A program made the position numbers and the translations under genes. Below, in pieces: positions 43,991-52,995 of a DNA stretch of 64,000 nt; positions within the stretch are counted from its first letter, which is position 1, and each line of letters starts with the position of its first letter. The notes under the pieces are model-generated. The model ran no database searches. It worked only from the letters and a program-made list of their open reading frames with translations, and was not told the origin of the DNA. This DNA comes from Chania fonticola_B (GTDB lineage: Bacteria; Pseudomonadota; Gammaproteobacteria; Enterobacterales; Enterobacteriaceae), in the NCBI RefSeq assembly GCF_048537545.1, contig NZ_CP183218.1; one strand, 5' to 3'.

Positions 43991-44712
43991 GATTGATCCC
44001 GCACACAGGCTGTTGCCGTACAGCTGTAATTCAGTGGCTGATAGGCACCATAGTCATTGATATATTTGAGTACGATTTTCTGCGCTTGTGGCTTGACGCC
44101 AGGCAGAGTGACTTCACCTTTTGGCCGCAGCGTTACCGCTTCATCCTCTGCCAGCAAGCTCTTTTTCCCCGCCATCACCTCTGGCAAAATGACAAAAAAC
44201 GGCGTCGGATTCACCAGTTTCAGCCCCTGATTGCCAGGCTCCAGGCGGATCTGTTCCTGCCAGATTTTCTCGGCCAATGGCTTCAGGGAAGCGGGACGAT
44301 AAAAAGTTTTCACCTTGATACGCAACGCCAGTTGAATGGCATTGGCCTTATCCGACTTGGGTGGGATCTCTTGCAATACAAAGTAAAACAGCGATTCCCG
44401 ATCCTGTGGCAAACGTGCGGCGTCCGCCAATGGCGTTACGCGTATCTGCACGGTACTGTCTTTTTCTACCCGTTGTAATGGTGGCAGCGAGGTCAGCGGC
44501 GAACTGATTTTCTCGCCGGCTTCATTTTCCATCCAGGCCTGAGCCAGATAGGGCAAGGTTTTACTGTGATTGATCACGTTCACTGGAGACGACTTTTCAT
44601 CGCCCAACAAAATAACCCGGGTCCGGTCGATAGAAATCGCCGCCTGTGCCGAAGCAACAAACAAAATAAGTAGCCCGCTGGCCAAGCCAACGGAAAGTGA
44701 TTTACGCATCAT
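43987..44712 (-). CDS. Periplasmic fimbrial chaperone, operon A
   Basis: This PapD-like chaperone has 241 residues: a signal peptide ending SAQA, then an immunoglobulin-like domain 1 with RTRVILLGDEKSSPVNVIN and the G1-region residues QDRESLFYFVLQEIPP, and domain 2 with a C-terminal Cys pair (YSCTATACV). It donates a strand to subunits in the periplasm. It overlaps both the usher and the adhesin gene by 4 bases (ATGA), so the three are translationally coupled. Confidence 0.95.
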   Translation of the reverse strand: MMRKSLSVGLASGLLILFVASAQAAISIDRTRVILLGDEKSSPVNVINHSKTLPYLAQAWMENEAGEKISSPLTSLPPLQRVEKDSTVQIRVTPLADAARLPQDRESLFYFVLQEIPPKSDKANAIQLALRIKVKTFYRPASLKPLAEKIWQEQIRLEPGNQGLKLVNPTPFFVILPEVMAGKKSLLAEDEAVTLRPKGEVTLPGVKPQAQKIVLKYINDYGAYQPLNYSCTATACVRDQS

Positions 44713-47240
44713 TGTGAAATTCCTTGAGAGGATGAATCAATACGGCAAACAACCGGTAGAGCAGAAGATAAGGAGAGCCCCTGGCTTGGAAGTTGGAACT
44801 GGCAACGCTGGCCATCGTTGGTCAGCACGCTGAGATGGGCCTGCCCTCCAACACCCGAAATATAGGTTTCACCATTTTCACCGACCACACCGACCTGACG
44901 TCTCTCCTGGATTTCTTCCACTGAGCTGCCAAAAGGAATGGCTCGGCCTTGCGGGTCAGTCAATTTAATCAATGCCTTGATACCACGATAAACATTGAGC
45001 TTGCGGTAACCAATAGCTCCCTCAGTCAATACCATCTGAATATTGGGATTAGTGCTCTCAACATCATCAGGTAACAGCTTGGTGTCGATACTGTAGTTGG
45101 TGCGATAATAGTCAGGTACGTTGTTGATCACTGCAATGCCGCTGGTATTGGTTGGCATCGCGTTGTTATTACCCCGGCCACCAACATAAACGCCCTCAAC
45201 CCCCCCGGTATCAACCATCAGGCGGGTATTGCCAGCATAACCATCACGGTGTGCGGCAATACCGTACTCGGTAGCAGTAATACCGGATTTAATACTACCA
45301 CCCAGATAGTAATTATCGCTGCTCATGGAGGTATTTAGCGTCGCAGTATAGGCATCACGGTTCATATTCAGGTTACCATTCAGATTACTGTTGCTGAACG
45401 AATCCGACGAGTTACTACCGATTGACCATGCATTGCGAGGGTCTGAATTATTGGTGTAAGTGGCACTAGGTGAAAGGCTGCCATTGTTTAGCCGCATCGC
45501 AGTACTGAGATAAGATTGTGAGTTTAACGGTATGCTCAAGCTAAAATACACAGTGTTGTTATTCTTTTGCGCCTGCGAAATAAAGCTGGCTTTATATTCG
45601 GTACGGTTAATTGAAACATAGGCGTTAACATTTTTCAGGCTACCGAAATCAAAGGATTTTGAGACACTCAGGCCATAGCTATTGCTATCAGAGACATCCT
45701 GCCAATAGGTTTGGCGGTTATAAATGGCATTGATCGATAACCCCAAATCACGGAAGTTCTTACTGGCAACCAGGTTATAACTTTCCTTATTGGTAGAGGT
45801 GAAATCAGGCGATACCTTCATCGCCACAAAGTTGTCTAACGACAGATAGTTCTTCTCCGAGAAACGGTAGCCAGCAAAGGTGATCTGGCTATCGATACTG
45901 TCGAATACCTTAGAATAGTTAAAACGGTAACTCTCTCCTCTCAGGGTTTGATGTTCCAATTGAGAACTAGAGCGCGTCACATCGAGAGACATTGCCCCCA
46001 GGATATTCATGTCATAGCCAATACCCCCGTTGAAGGCATAATACTTCTCATCCGTTAACACTGCGCCACCAAACACCGATCCACCGGAGAATACCCCCAC
46101 AGAAGCCTCACCGATAGCCAGTAACGGTTTGATTGAACCGTTGCTCTGGTTCATTTGGCCGACCATGGCCTTGTAGCGGATATGGCCTGGGCGGGTCAGG
46201 AAAGGCACGTTCGAGGTTTCTATGGTAGAAACCCGTTCTTCACCGTTCTCCTCACGGATAGTCATTTTTAGCTGACCAGAAGCCGCGTCTGTGAGATCCT
46301 GGATCACAAACTCACCGGGAGGAACCATCTTTTCATAGATAATGCTGTCACCACGGGTCACGGTAACTCGGGCATTACTGTTAGCTACCCCGGTCAATTG
46401 CGGGGCATAACCACGTAGCGCCTGGGGTAACATGCGGTCATCGCTGGCGATCGCCACACCACTGTAATTGATCGAATCAAAAACATCGGATTGCAGGTAG
46501 TTTTTACCGATCGTCAGATTCGCCCCTGCCTCTTTAAGCGCACGAGCTGCATAAGCTGTGGTGGTGGTGAGCTGGCGTTGATCGTTGCCATAACCACTGC
46601 TGTACAGTGACGCCTGGTAGTTACTACGTAAACGCCATCCATGATAATTCGCGCCAAGGGTGCCGTAACTGGAAAACGCACTATTGCTGGTATTACGACC
46701 TCGGTACTTATTGCCGCTCAACGTGTAGTCAAGCAATATACCGGGAACACCATCATCCCACAGTGCGGGGGGCGTCCAATCTGGATCGCTGTATTTGAGC
46801 AAAGCTTGGGGAATACTTACCAATAGCTCACTCTTGCCGCGATCGATACGAGCCGTTATCCCTTTATAACCGGCAATCAACAGGCAATCAGGTTTGCCGG
46901 GTGCGCCACGTTTTATCAGCTCTGCCAATGGCGTTTCTTTAAAGCCGAATTGTTCTACGGTTTGGGGAGTAAAACAGATCTGACTCTTCCCCTCCAGAGT
47001 GATAACGCTAAAACTATCACTGGTGATAACCCGATCGTTGACTTTTAAAGTCAGGGGATAGATTCCTTCAGGGATATAATCAGGGCGAGAAAAGTTACTC
47101 AGATTAATATTGTTATTATCACGCAACTCAAGCGCTCTGGTTTCAAACTCAATATTATCACCATCGGCTCTGGCCGAGTCCGCAGCGATGAGGCAAAGAA
47201 TAACGCTAGAAATAAATGAGTATTTCTTCTTATCATCCAT
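44709..47240 (-). CDS. Outer-membrane fimbrial usher, operon A
   Basis: This 843-residue PapC/FimD-type usher has a signal peptide, an N-terminal chaperone-binding domain (FETRALELRD to about residue 125), a 24-strand barrel with plug (region including SDDRMLPQALRGYAPQLTGVA and PPGEFVIQDL) and C-terminal domains ending with a Cys pair (RCQFQL...VVCRI). It lies 135 bases after the pilin, separated by a hairpin. Confidence 0.96.
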   Translation of the reverse strand: MDDKKKYSFISSVILCLIAADSARADGDNIEFETRALELRDNNNINLSNFSRPDYIPEGIYPLTLKVNDRVITSDSFSVITLEGKSQICFTPQTVEQFGFKETPLAELIKRGAPGKPDCLLIAGYKGITARIDRGKSELLVSIPQALLKYSDPDWTPPALWDDGVPGILLDYTLSGNKYRGRNTSNSAFSSYGTLGANYHGWRLRSNYQASLYSSGYGNDQRQLTTTTAYAARALKEAGANLTIGKNYLQSDVFDSINYSGVAIASDDRMLPQALRGYAPQLTGVANSNARVTVTRGDSIIYEKMVPPGEFVIQDLTDAASGQLKMTIREENGEERVSTIETSNVPFLTRPGHIRYKAMVGQMNQSNGSIKPLLAIGEASVGVFSGGSVFGGAVLTDEKYYAFNGGIGYDMNILGAMSLDVTRSSSQLEHQTLRGESYRFNYSKVFDSIDSQITFAGYRFSEKNYLSLDNFVAMKVSPDFTSTNKESYNLVASKNFRDLGLSINAIYNRQTYWQDVSDSNSYGLSVSKSFDFGSLKNVNAYVSINRTEYKASFISQAQKNNNTVYFSLSIPLNSQSYLSTAMRLNNGSLSPSATYTNNSDPRNAWSIGSNSSDSFSNSNLNGNLNMNRDAYTATLNTSMSSDNYYLGGSIKSGITATEYGIAAHRDGYAGNTRLMVDTGGVEGVYVGGRGNNNAMPTNTSGIAVINNVPDYYRTNYSIDTKLLPDDVESTNPNIQMVLTEGAIGYRKLNVYRGIKALIKLTDPQGRAIPFGSSVEEIQERRQVGVVGENGETYISGVGGQAHLSVLTNDGQRCQFQLPSQGLSLSSALPVVCRIDSSSQGISQ

Positions 47241-47316
47241 AATTAAATTAACCCATTAAGGCAACAACGTGGAACGGGGCCTGTCAGTAAATGCCCTCTC
47301 TAAATAGGAAACAGCA

Positions 47317-47345
47317 CCAAATTACCTTTCTCTGCGGTAATTTGG
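47317..47345 (-). terminator. Hairpin between pilin A and usher A
   Basis: CCAAATTACC and GGTAATTTGG form a perfect 10-bp stem with a 9-base loop, 31 bases after the pilin stop. Such intercistronic hairpins let the major pilin be made in excess of downstream genes. Confidence 0.65.
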
Positions 47346-47375
47346 CACTGGGGTATTACTCTAAAATCTTATAGC

Positions 47376-47933
47376 TTAGAGATAAGTCAGAGAGAAGTTG
47401 GTCATCGCATCGTAGGTACCAGCCACAATATCCTGCCCATCCAGCGCCACAACCTGAGCGGAGAATTGTAGGGTGTTATCCCCAGAACGCAGGCTGTAGT
47501 TGTCTGTGATAGCACCGATTTTCACGTGCTTGTTGGCCGCATCCAACAGGCGAATTGCCACACCTTTGGCATCACCGCTTACGCCCAGGAAGCCATTGGC
47601 AGCCCCGACAGACATACCGTCAAAGCGTACATTAACTTTGGTTTCTGCCGTTGCAGCAGGATCAAAGTTGCAGCCAATCAGTTTGATTTTGAAATCTTTC
47701 GGAGCGCTGTAACCCACGGTCCTCAACTGTGCATCGGCAATTTGGCCCAGATTGATGCTCTGGTTGTCACCATCCAGGCCAGGAGCCAATCCACAAGGCG
47801 CTTTGATAACAGAGCCTTTAAACGTGATTTCACCGTTCCCCTGAGAACCCGGAGGAACATCAGCGAAGGCGTAACCTGATAACATTGCAGATGCCAGCGT
47901 GGTCAGAGCGAGTGTGCGAAGTTTCATTTTCAT
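47376..47933 (-). CDS. Major fimbrial subunit, operon A
   Basis: The 185-residue pilin has a signal peptide ending YAFA, the first Cys in SVIKAPCGLAPG and the second in LIGCNFDP, GVAIRLLDAANK, and the terminal donor-accepting strand MTNFSLTYL. Its size and first position indicate the rod subunit. The promoter region faces regulator cassette A about 420 bases away. The start could be the second Met-Lys (47927). Confidence 0.93.
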   Translation of the reverse strand: MKMKLRTLALTTLASAMLSGYAFADVPPGSQGNGEITFKGSVIKAPCGLAPGLDGDNQSINLGQIADAQLRTVGYSAPKDFKIKLIGCNFDPAATAETKVNVRFDGMSVGAANGFLGVSGDAKGVAIRLLDAANKHVKIGAITDNYSLRSGDNTLQFSAQVVALDGQDIVAGTYDAMTNFSLTYL

Positions 47934-48353
47934 TGCATAAATTCCTTGAGAAGTTTTCCTATACTATTGTTGCCGCCGCTCTTGAATATCGCATTACCTT
48001 ATACGTTGAGGGCATGGCCTAACGGCTGATGTACCTCTGTCGGCGACCCGATAAATATTATGGATAACTCCCGCCATCAGCAAATTAATCTGATGATAAG
48101 TAAAATGTTAGATTTTTAATCTAAAAAACAATGTTTATTAATATTAAAAACCAAGTTAAGCAAAATACCACTCACCAAACAACATTTATAACTTACTCAA
48201 AACCAACAGGATCATCAGTGAAAAATTAATTCTTAATTCACACTTGACTCGCTATGCACACTTAACTTAGATTCCCCATAAATTTATAAGACAAGATTAT
48301 TCCTAATCAGGGAAAGTCATCTCATAAACAGCAACCAGGACGTTGATTACCAA
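47934..48353. other. Divergent control region between operon A and regulator cassette A
   Basis: The AT-rich 420 bp holds promoters for both directions. From 48,001 rightwards it aligns by eye with 57,913-58,255 upstream of cassette B: shared words include ATACGTTGAG, AAATATTAT, GCAAATTAATCTG and CTATGCACACTTAAC. Confidence 0.7.
48244..48272 (+). promoter_or_regulatory. Predicted sigma70 promoter of regulator cassette A
   Basis: TTGACT, 17 bases, TTAGAT, located 82 bases before the ATG. The same arrangement is conserved before cassette B. Confidence 0.55.
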
Positions 48354-49154
48354 ATGAAATACACCATAAACTTAATCGTTGTCTTCGATCCAGAGCATCG
48401 AACACTCGCGTTAAATAATAATAATCAGACGGCGATTGAACTCTCAAAACCCTCTTGCCGCGTGCTTAATGAATTTATCAAAAACAGTGGGGATAACTTA
48501 TCTCGTGACTCGTTACTGAAAAATGCGTGGGAGGATTATGGTTTCCCTCCCTCCAATGCCAGCTTGAACAACTGCATCAGTGTCTTGAGGAAATCTTTTG
48601 TTAGCCTGGGGATAGAGAAACCCATCATTATAACCCTGCCTAGAGTAGGGTTTAAAATGGAGGCAGATATTCATCCGACTCCAAAACAAGAAGTCGATGC
48701 CAAGATAAAAAAAGTGGAGCCGATGGCGGCGAAACCTGAGAAAGTGGTGACGCTTAAACAGGAAGAAACCGTTAGTCCTCTCCCACTGGTCATGCCAGAA
48801 AAATTGATAAAAAAAACCATGGGGATGCCTATTCTGGCTCTGATGGCTGTATTGGGTATCATCGGCCTGACTTTACTTCTTTGGCCACCAGCAATTCCGT
48901 TCAAGTTGATTGGCGCCTATAAACAATGTGATATTTATTCCATCAGAAAAGACCCCGTCCCTGGCTCAGAGTTCAGGGCCAAACAAATACTGGCGTCAGA
49001 AAAACTGGATTGCGACTTGGTCAGACAAGACATTTTTTATACTGAAGAGCGTCCAGATAACGAACTATTGAAGATCACCTTTCTGGCTGCCTGTCAAAAA
49101 GACCCGACTGAAGGCGATTATCAACATTGCAAAATATTTAAAACCGTTGAGTAA
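48354..49154 (+). CDS. Membrane-anchored winged-helix regulator, cassette A (ToxR/PsaE-like)
   Basis: This is a predicted inner-membrane transcription activator of 266 residues. Residues 1-106 form an OmpR-type wHTH (SRDSLLKNAWEDYG, LNNCISVLRKSFVSLG, wing ITLPRVGFKMEA), followed by a charged linker, a TM helix at about 158-178 and a periplasmic domain with Cys192, Cys220, Cys247 and Cys259. The layout matches ToxR, CadC and Yersinia PsaE/MyfE, the last of which control fimbriae. It is divergent from operon A and 6 bases before its partner gene. A paralogue is at 58,256. Direct control of the fimbriae is inference. Confidence 0.85.
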   Translation: MKYTINLIVVFDPEHRTLALNNNNQTAIELSKPSCRVLNEFIKNSGDNLSRDSLLKNAWEDYGFPPSNASLNNCISVLRKSFVSLGIEKPIIITLPRVGFKMEADIHPTPKQEVDAKIKKVEPMAAKPEKVVTLKQEETVSPLPLVMPEKLIKKTMGMPILALMAVLGIIGLTLLLWPPAIPFKLIGAYKQCDIYSIRKDPVPGSEFRAKQILASEKLDCDLVRQDIFYTEERPDNELLKITFLAACQKDPTEGDYQHCKIFKTVE

Positions 49155-49160
49155 ACTGAA

Positions 49161-49640
49161 ATGAAAAAAATTATTGGCGCAGCGTTACTCCTTACCGTCC
49201 TACTGATGTGCCTGTGGTACTTCAACGCTCATCATCAGGGTAGAAACCCCTTCCGCTGCGACACTCGGCAATTATCCGTGCAGGTTAAAGCAAAAACTAA
49301 TATTGTGCTTAATGCCAGTTCTACTATCCTATTTTCCTCATCAAAATCCGGCATGTTTTACATCACCGGTTCGGTCAAAGAAAATGACACACGTTATCTG
49401 CTGGATCGCAACATTTCCTTCGCCATCACGCCATCAGAAATAAAAGGGGGTAACAATGTTCAATTCGCTCATGAACAAATCCATCCCGCCGACAACACAC
49501 CGGACAACATCTGGCACAATTATCTCATGCCGGAAATTGAACTCATTGATATTTATACGGAGGCAGTGCCCTTATTCCACAACGCATTATTAATTCGGGG
49601 GTTTAGCAATCCGTTCCTGGTCTGCATAAAGCAGGACTAA
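49161..49640 (+). CDS. Small one-TM periplasmic partner protein, cassette A (ToxS/PsaF-like)
   Basis: The 159-residue protein has one N-terminal TM helix (about residues 4-22) and a periplasmic domain with Cys33 (NPFRCDTRQ) and Cys156 (PFLVCIKQD) near its two ends. Other features are SSSKSGMFYITGSVKE and NTPDNIWHNYLMPE. I do not recognise a named family with certainty. Size, topology and position 6 bases after the wHTH gene fit a ToxS/PsaF-type stabiliser of the regulator. Both cysteines are conserved in the paralogue at 59,063. Confidence 0.75.
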   Translation: MKKIIGAALLLTVLLMCLWYFNAHHQGRNPFRCDTRQLSVQVKAKTNIVLNASSTILFSSSKSGMFYITGSVKENDTRYLLDRNISFAITPSEIKGGNNVQFAHEQIHPADNTPDNIWHNYLMPEIELIDIYTEAVPLFHNALLIRGFSNPFLVCIKQD

Positions 49641-49944
49641 CACTGAATATTAATCCCGCCATTGAACTGCTGCCATGCTTTAGTGCTAAATGGCATAGTA
49701 TAAAAACCTAATGCTATGCCATGAAAAACCTCACCTACCAAATAACCATCCAGTAAAGCTTAAACCATCAAAATTAAAAACCAACATAATAAGGTTAAGC
49801 GAGTTAATTTGGTATATTAAAAGTGTTTGTATAAAATGTTATCTGAAAAGTTATCTCCCATAGCTAACGCATTGCATTTATAGCACCCCAAACGATCTTC
49901 GCGGTAGTTGCTGAAATAGACTCAACACTAAATGGAATTTGACC
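49641..49944. other. AT-rich gap before the LuxR-type gene
   Basis: About 300 bases without a supported ORF; it presumably holds the luxR-type promoter. There is no equivalent spacer in copy B, where the partner gene and the luxR remnant are almost joined. Confidence 0.5.
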
Positions 49945-50541
49945 ATGAAGGACAAGGTATCCATCTCATTAAACGATCACAATAGTTACTTCTTAGCAGG
50001 TCTGCAGTACGCACTGATTGAATACTTTACCGATATACGCACTCAGGTTGATTTTTCTAGCGGTTACTCCAGCGATAAGCCAGACATCATTTTTCAGGCG
50101 CTGTATCAGGGCGAAAGAACCGACATCTGTCGGCGCTTTCCTGCTGACACACCTCAACCGCTCTATTTTGTGATACGTGATAAAGCTGAAAGGCAGTTTA
50201 CTCCACCCATTCGCTGTATCGCGAAGAGTAATACGCTATACCGTAACCAAAGCATCGACGACATGCTGGGGATGGTAAAAATGGCCATGCAGTCCCGCAC
50301 CCTATCTCAAGAAAAGGCGCCCTATTGCCCAGCCTGCCATCGGCAAAGCCTGACCGAACGAGAATGCCAGGTTCTGTATTATCTGCGGCATGGGATAAGC
50401 CAGTCGCAGACGGCGAGTATTCTGCAACTGAAAGTTAAAACCGTGTACTCACATAAACGCTCAGCAATGCAGAAACTGAACTTCACCCGCAATAGTGAAT
50501 TGATCCACTGGATGCTGCATGATGGTTTAGCTTCACTCTAG
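49945..50541 (+). CDS. LuxR/FixJ-type regulator with degenerate receiver
   Basis: The 198-residue protein has a C-terminal LuxR HTH (LTERECQVLYYLRHG, ILQLKVKTVYSHKRSAMQKL, about residues 133-190). The N-terminal domain resembles a receiver, but the phospho-acceptor position reads PDIIFQALYQ without Asp, so phosphorylation control is unlikely. A CPACH motif precedes the HTH and could bind metal. ATG 49945 is chosen over the TTG 6 bases upstream; neither has a strong RBS. A truncated copy occurs at 59,595. Confidence 0.82.
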   Translation: MKDKVSISLNDHNSYFLAGLQYALIEYFTDIRTQVDFSSGYSSDKPDIIFQALYQGERTDICRRFPADTPQPLYFVIRDKAERQFTPPIRCIAKSNTLYRNQSIDDMLGMVKMAMQSRTLSQEKAPYCPACHRQSLTERECQVLYYLRHGISQSQTASILQLKVKTVYSHKRSAMQKLNFTRNSELIHWMLHDGLASL

Positions 50542-50864
50542 GGAAATATGATAAAGAGCGGAATACGGAGTAAACCATACTGGTATGGTGGAATCGATTG
50601 GAATTGGATACCGCGTCCGTAATGGGACGTGGTCAGGCATTAGGTTAATACTTGGGAAAATCCACAGATGTTCAGTTGGGAGGGAAAGGACGAAAAAGAT
50701 AGACTAGGATCAGAACGCTTAAATCGGACTGAGTTCCCTCTGGTGATCGACTATTTGGAACAGTTATTTAGGGATAGTACTGTTCAGCTATCCCGACCTT
50801 GACTAGGGTTTTAGCAGGCACCTGAATCTAATCCAAACGTCTTTTATAACAAACCTGCAGATTG
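50542..50864. other. Junction region with remnant of ABC-ATPase 3' end
   Basis: No intact gene is present. At about 50,650-50,692 the minus strand encodes LSLPTEHLWIFPS, matching the end of the ATPase at 59,926 (LSLPADHLWIFPKV). The remainder, to the end of operon B, is unassigned. Confidence 0.65.
50650..50692 (-). pseudogene. Remnant of the ABC-ATPase C-terminal codons
   Basis: The bases CTTGGG-AA-ATCCACAGATG-TC-GGAGGGAAAG (gapped) align with the 3' end of the intact gene at 59,931-59,970. The position relative to the luxR-type gene is the same in both copies, so it marks the junction of a tandem duplication. Confidence 0.7.
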
Positions 50865-51380
50865 TCATTGATAAGTAAAGTCGAGCTGCATGGCTCCTCT
50901 GATTTGGCCTGCACCCATTTGGCCTGTGCTGTACAACCTGCTGACCAGAGAGAGGGTCGCAGTCTTACTGGTATTATCCACGGCCAGGGTGACCCGGCTG
51001 CCTGGCCCCAGGGTTTGATGAGTATTGCCATCCACTATTTGTATCCCGACGTAGGGAGCCGAACCCAGGTTGGCATAAAGTGGCACGCCATCTGGCCCGG
51101 AGGTCGCGACCCCCGTCAGTAACACGGTCGCTTGGCGCGTGGTTATCGGGCACTGGGTGAGTAAGACCGAGAAAGGCAGCCATTCTCCCACGCTGCCCGC
51201 AACCAGAAAGTCACGGCTGCGGCCTTGACCAAAATCTATGGTCTGATTGGCACTGTCAGTGTCAACAACGCAAGGGCTAGCCATCACGTTACCACTGATA
51301 GTGAGATTTGCATCCTCTGCCAAACATCCCCAACTCGACAGTCCAGATACAAGTAATAGGCCAAGGGTACTCAGTTTCAT
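50865..51380 (-). CDS. Fimbrial minor subunit 2, operon B (FimG/FimF-like)
   Basis: The 171-residue pilin has a signal peptide (MKLSTLGLLLVSGLSSWGCLA), Cys pair in NVMASPCVVDTDSAN and LLTQCPITT, VGIQIVDGN and the terminal strand GAMQLDFTYQ. NANLTISGNV near the N-terminus resembles type 1 tip-fibrillum subunits. Last gene of operon B. Confidence 0.88.
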   Translation of the reverse strand: MKLSTLGLLLVSGLSSWGCLAEDANLTISGNVMASPCVVDTDSANQTIDFGQGRSRDFLVAGSVGEWLPFSVLLTQCPITTRQATVLLTGVATSGPDGVPLYANLGSAPYVGIQIVDGNTHQTLGPGSRVTLAVDNTSKTATLSLVSRLYSTGQMGAGQIRGAMQLDFTYQ

Positions 51381-51423
51381 TTTACAGTCCTTTTATCACC
51401 AACCCGTGCTTTACTGCCGGGCA

Positions 51424-51942
51424 TTATCTATAGGTAAAGGTGGCCAAAACAGTGCCCGCGATACTCCCCGGCATCACACTGCCTGTAGCAGAATAGGCAC
51501 GTGTTTTCAGGGTGAAAACGGCCTGCTTGGTGGTGGCATTCACCGCGACGGATGATTTTTTTCCATTGCCGAGATTGGTCCCTGCGTTGTCCGTCAGTTC
51601 AATAGAAAGATTGGTTGCCTCGCCGGTATTCTTATAGCGTGTTGCATCCTGGGGATCTTGGGTGCCGGACAGGGTCATATCAACATTGGTAGTTGATGCG
51701 GGGCAACTGGCTAACGTAATCGAAAAGGTTTTCCAGGGGCTGTATGAACCCGCGGTACTCAAAGCGGTCGCCTGAATATCATCCAATTTAATATTCATGA
51801 CCGAGTTGGTCGCATCAACAACGCAAGGCGAGGCAATGACATTGCCGGTAATATTAATGGTGCTGTTATCCGCAGCCATCACCAACGGACTGGCAAGCAA
51901 ATATAAGCTGGTCAGCGCCATTCTTGATTTTGATAGCTTCAT
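51424..51942 (-). CDS. Fimbrial minor subunit 1, operon B (FimF/FimG-like)
   Basis: The 172-residue pilin has a signal peptide ending PLVMA, INITGNVIASPCVVDATNS with the first Cys, LASCPASTTN with the second, LSIELTDNAG and final strand TVLATFTYR. It is similar in layout to the next gene and probably a tip adaptor between rod and adhesin. Confidence 0.88.
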   Translation of the reverse strand: MKLSKSRMALTSLYLLASPLVMAADNSTINITGNVIASPCVVDATNSVMNIKLDDIQATALSTAGSYSPWKTFSITLASCPASTTNVDMTLSGTQDPQDATRYKNTGEATNLSIELTDNAGTNLGNGKKSSVAVNATTKQAVFTLKTRAYSATGSVMPGSIAGTVLATFTYR

Positions 51943-51974
51943 TAATCCTCACAAACTATTCTATTAACGTTGAT

Positions 51975-52982
51975 TTAAAGATAAGTAATATTCAGTGTTG
52001 CCGTTGCATTGGCGGAACCCGGTAAAACATTATTCAGGGTTTGATAATAACGCGCTTTAAAAGGAAAGGTCTCAATACCACCGGCAGTGGTTTTCAACAA
52101 CAGGCGAGTGCCAATGTTTAAGGGCGTATTGTTATACAAAATTTGCGCACCTACCCCTTTTGCTACCCCCGCACTCCCGGCGCCGGTTAATGCCAGCACG
52201 CTGGTATTGGCAGTATCCGTGTTTTGTGTCCCGTTCATGGTCACATTGACTTTGGTACCTGGGGCACAATTGAGCCCCAGGTTAAAATCAACGTTACCCG
52301 TTGTAGAACCGACCCCGGTAAAGGCGGTGGCATAGACATTGCCCAACGGGGCAGCCACCGTCGGCGTGGTCAGTGAACAGGCCAGAACCGTCACACTCAT
52401 TCCGGTAATATTGACCGGGACTTCGGGGTAGGCCCAATTGCCCGTATGACCAAGGATCAGTGACCCGACTTTTTGGGTAAGAACGCCTGACGACATTTCC
52501 CCTATTTTATAAAAAGCGGCCACCGCGCCGCCTGTCGCTTCCCTAAACACGTCACTCGTGCTCAAAAATGCCGCCTGGTTCACATTGCCGTCTATATTAT
52601 CACCACTCCCAACCCAGCCTCTTTCAAAGACTCCGGCACTTGACAGCCCTCCCAACTGTATCCCCAGCCCGGGAATATTGGTTTTATAGATACGGATCCC
52701 GCCGCCAGCCGTCATTCCGGAATAGACTGTCGTCGCCTTGATGCCTAAAACTTGCCACCCCGTGGGGTAGCTAATCCCCGTTGGGCAACTGAATAACAGC
52801 GTGAGAGGAGAGGCAAACACCGACTCAACCAACCGGGCACCGACGGGCACATCACGCTGAACAACCAGCGTCGGTGCATTGATCGTGACACCGGTAGATT
52901 CGGTGTTACAACCATAGTAAGACCAGGAGTAAGTGCTGTATAAAAACAACAGCCCCCCCATCATCTTGACGGTATTCTTCAT
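51975..52982 (-). CDS. Two-domain fimbrial tip adhesin, operon B (FimH-like)
   Basis: The 335-residue protein starts at ATG 52982 with AAGGA 9 bases upstream, giving a signal peptide (MKNTVKMMGGLLFLYSTYSWS). An N-terminal lectin-like domain (about 22-190) with two Cys near its start is followed by a pilin domain beginning at ACSLTTPTVAAPLG and ending NATATLNITYL. Unlike type 1 operons, where fimH is last, it precedes the minor subunits. Receptor unknown. Confidence 0.88.
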   Translation of the reverse strand: MKNTVKMMGGLLFLYSTYSWSYYGCNTESTGVTINAPTLVVQRDVPVGARLVESVFASPLTLLFSCPTGISYPTGWQVLGIKATTVYSGMTAGGGIRIYKTNIPGLGIQLGGLSSAGVFERGWVGSGDNIDGNVNQAAFLSTSDVFREATGGAVAAFYKIGEMSSGVLTQKVGSLILGHTGNWAYPEVPVNITGMSVTVLACSLTTPTVAAPLGNVYATAFTGVGSTTGNVDFNLGLNCAPGTKVNVTMNGTQNTDTANTSVLALTGAGSAGVAKGVGAQILYNNTPLNIGTRLLLKTTAGGIETFPFKARYYQTLNNVLPGSANATATLNITYL

Positions 52983-52995
52983 TTCTTTGGTTCCT

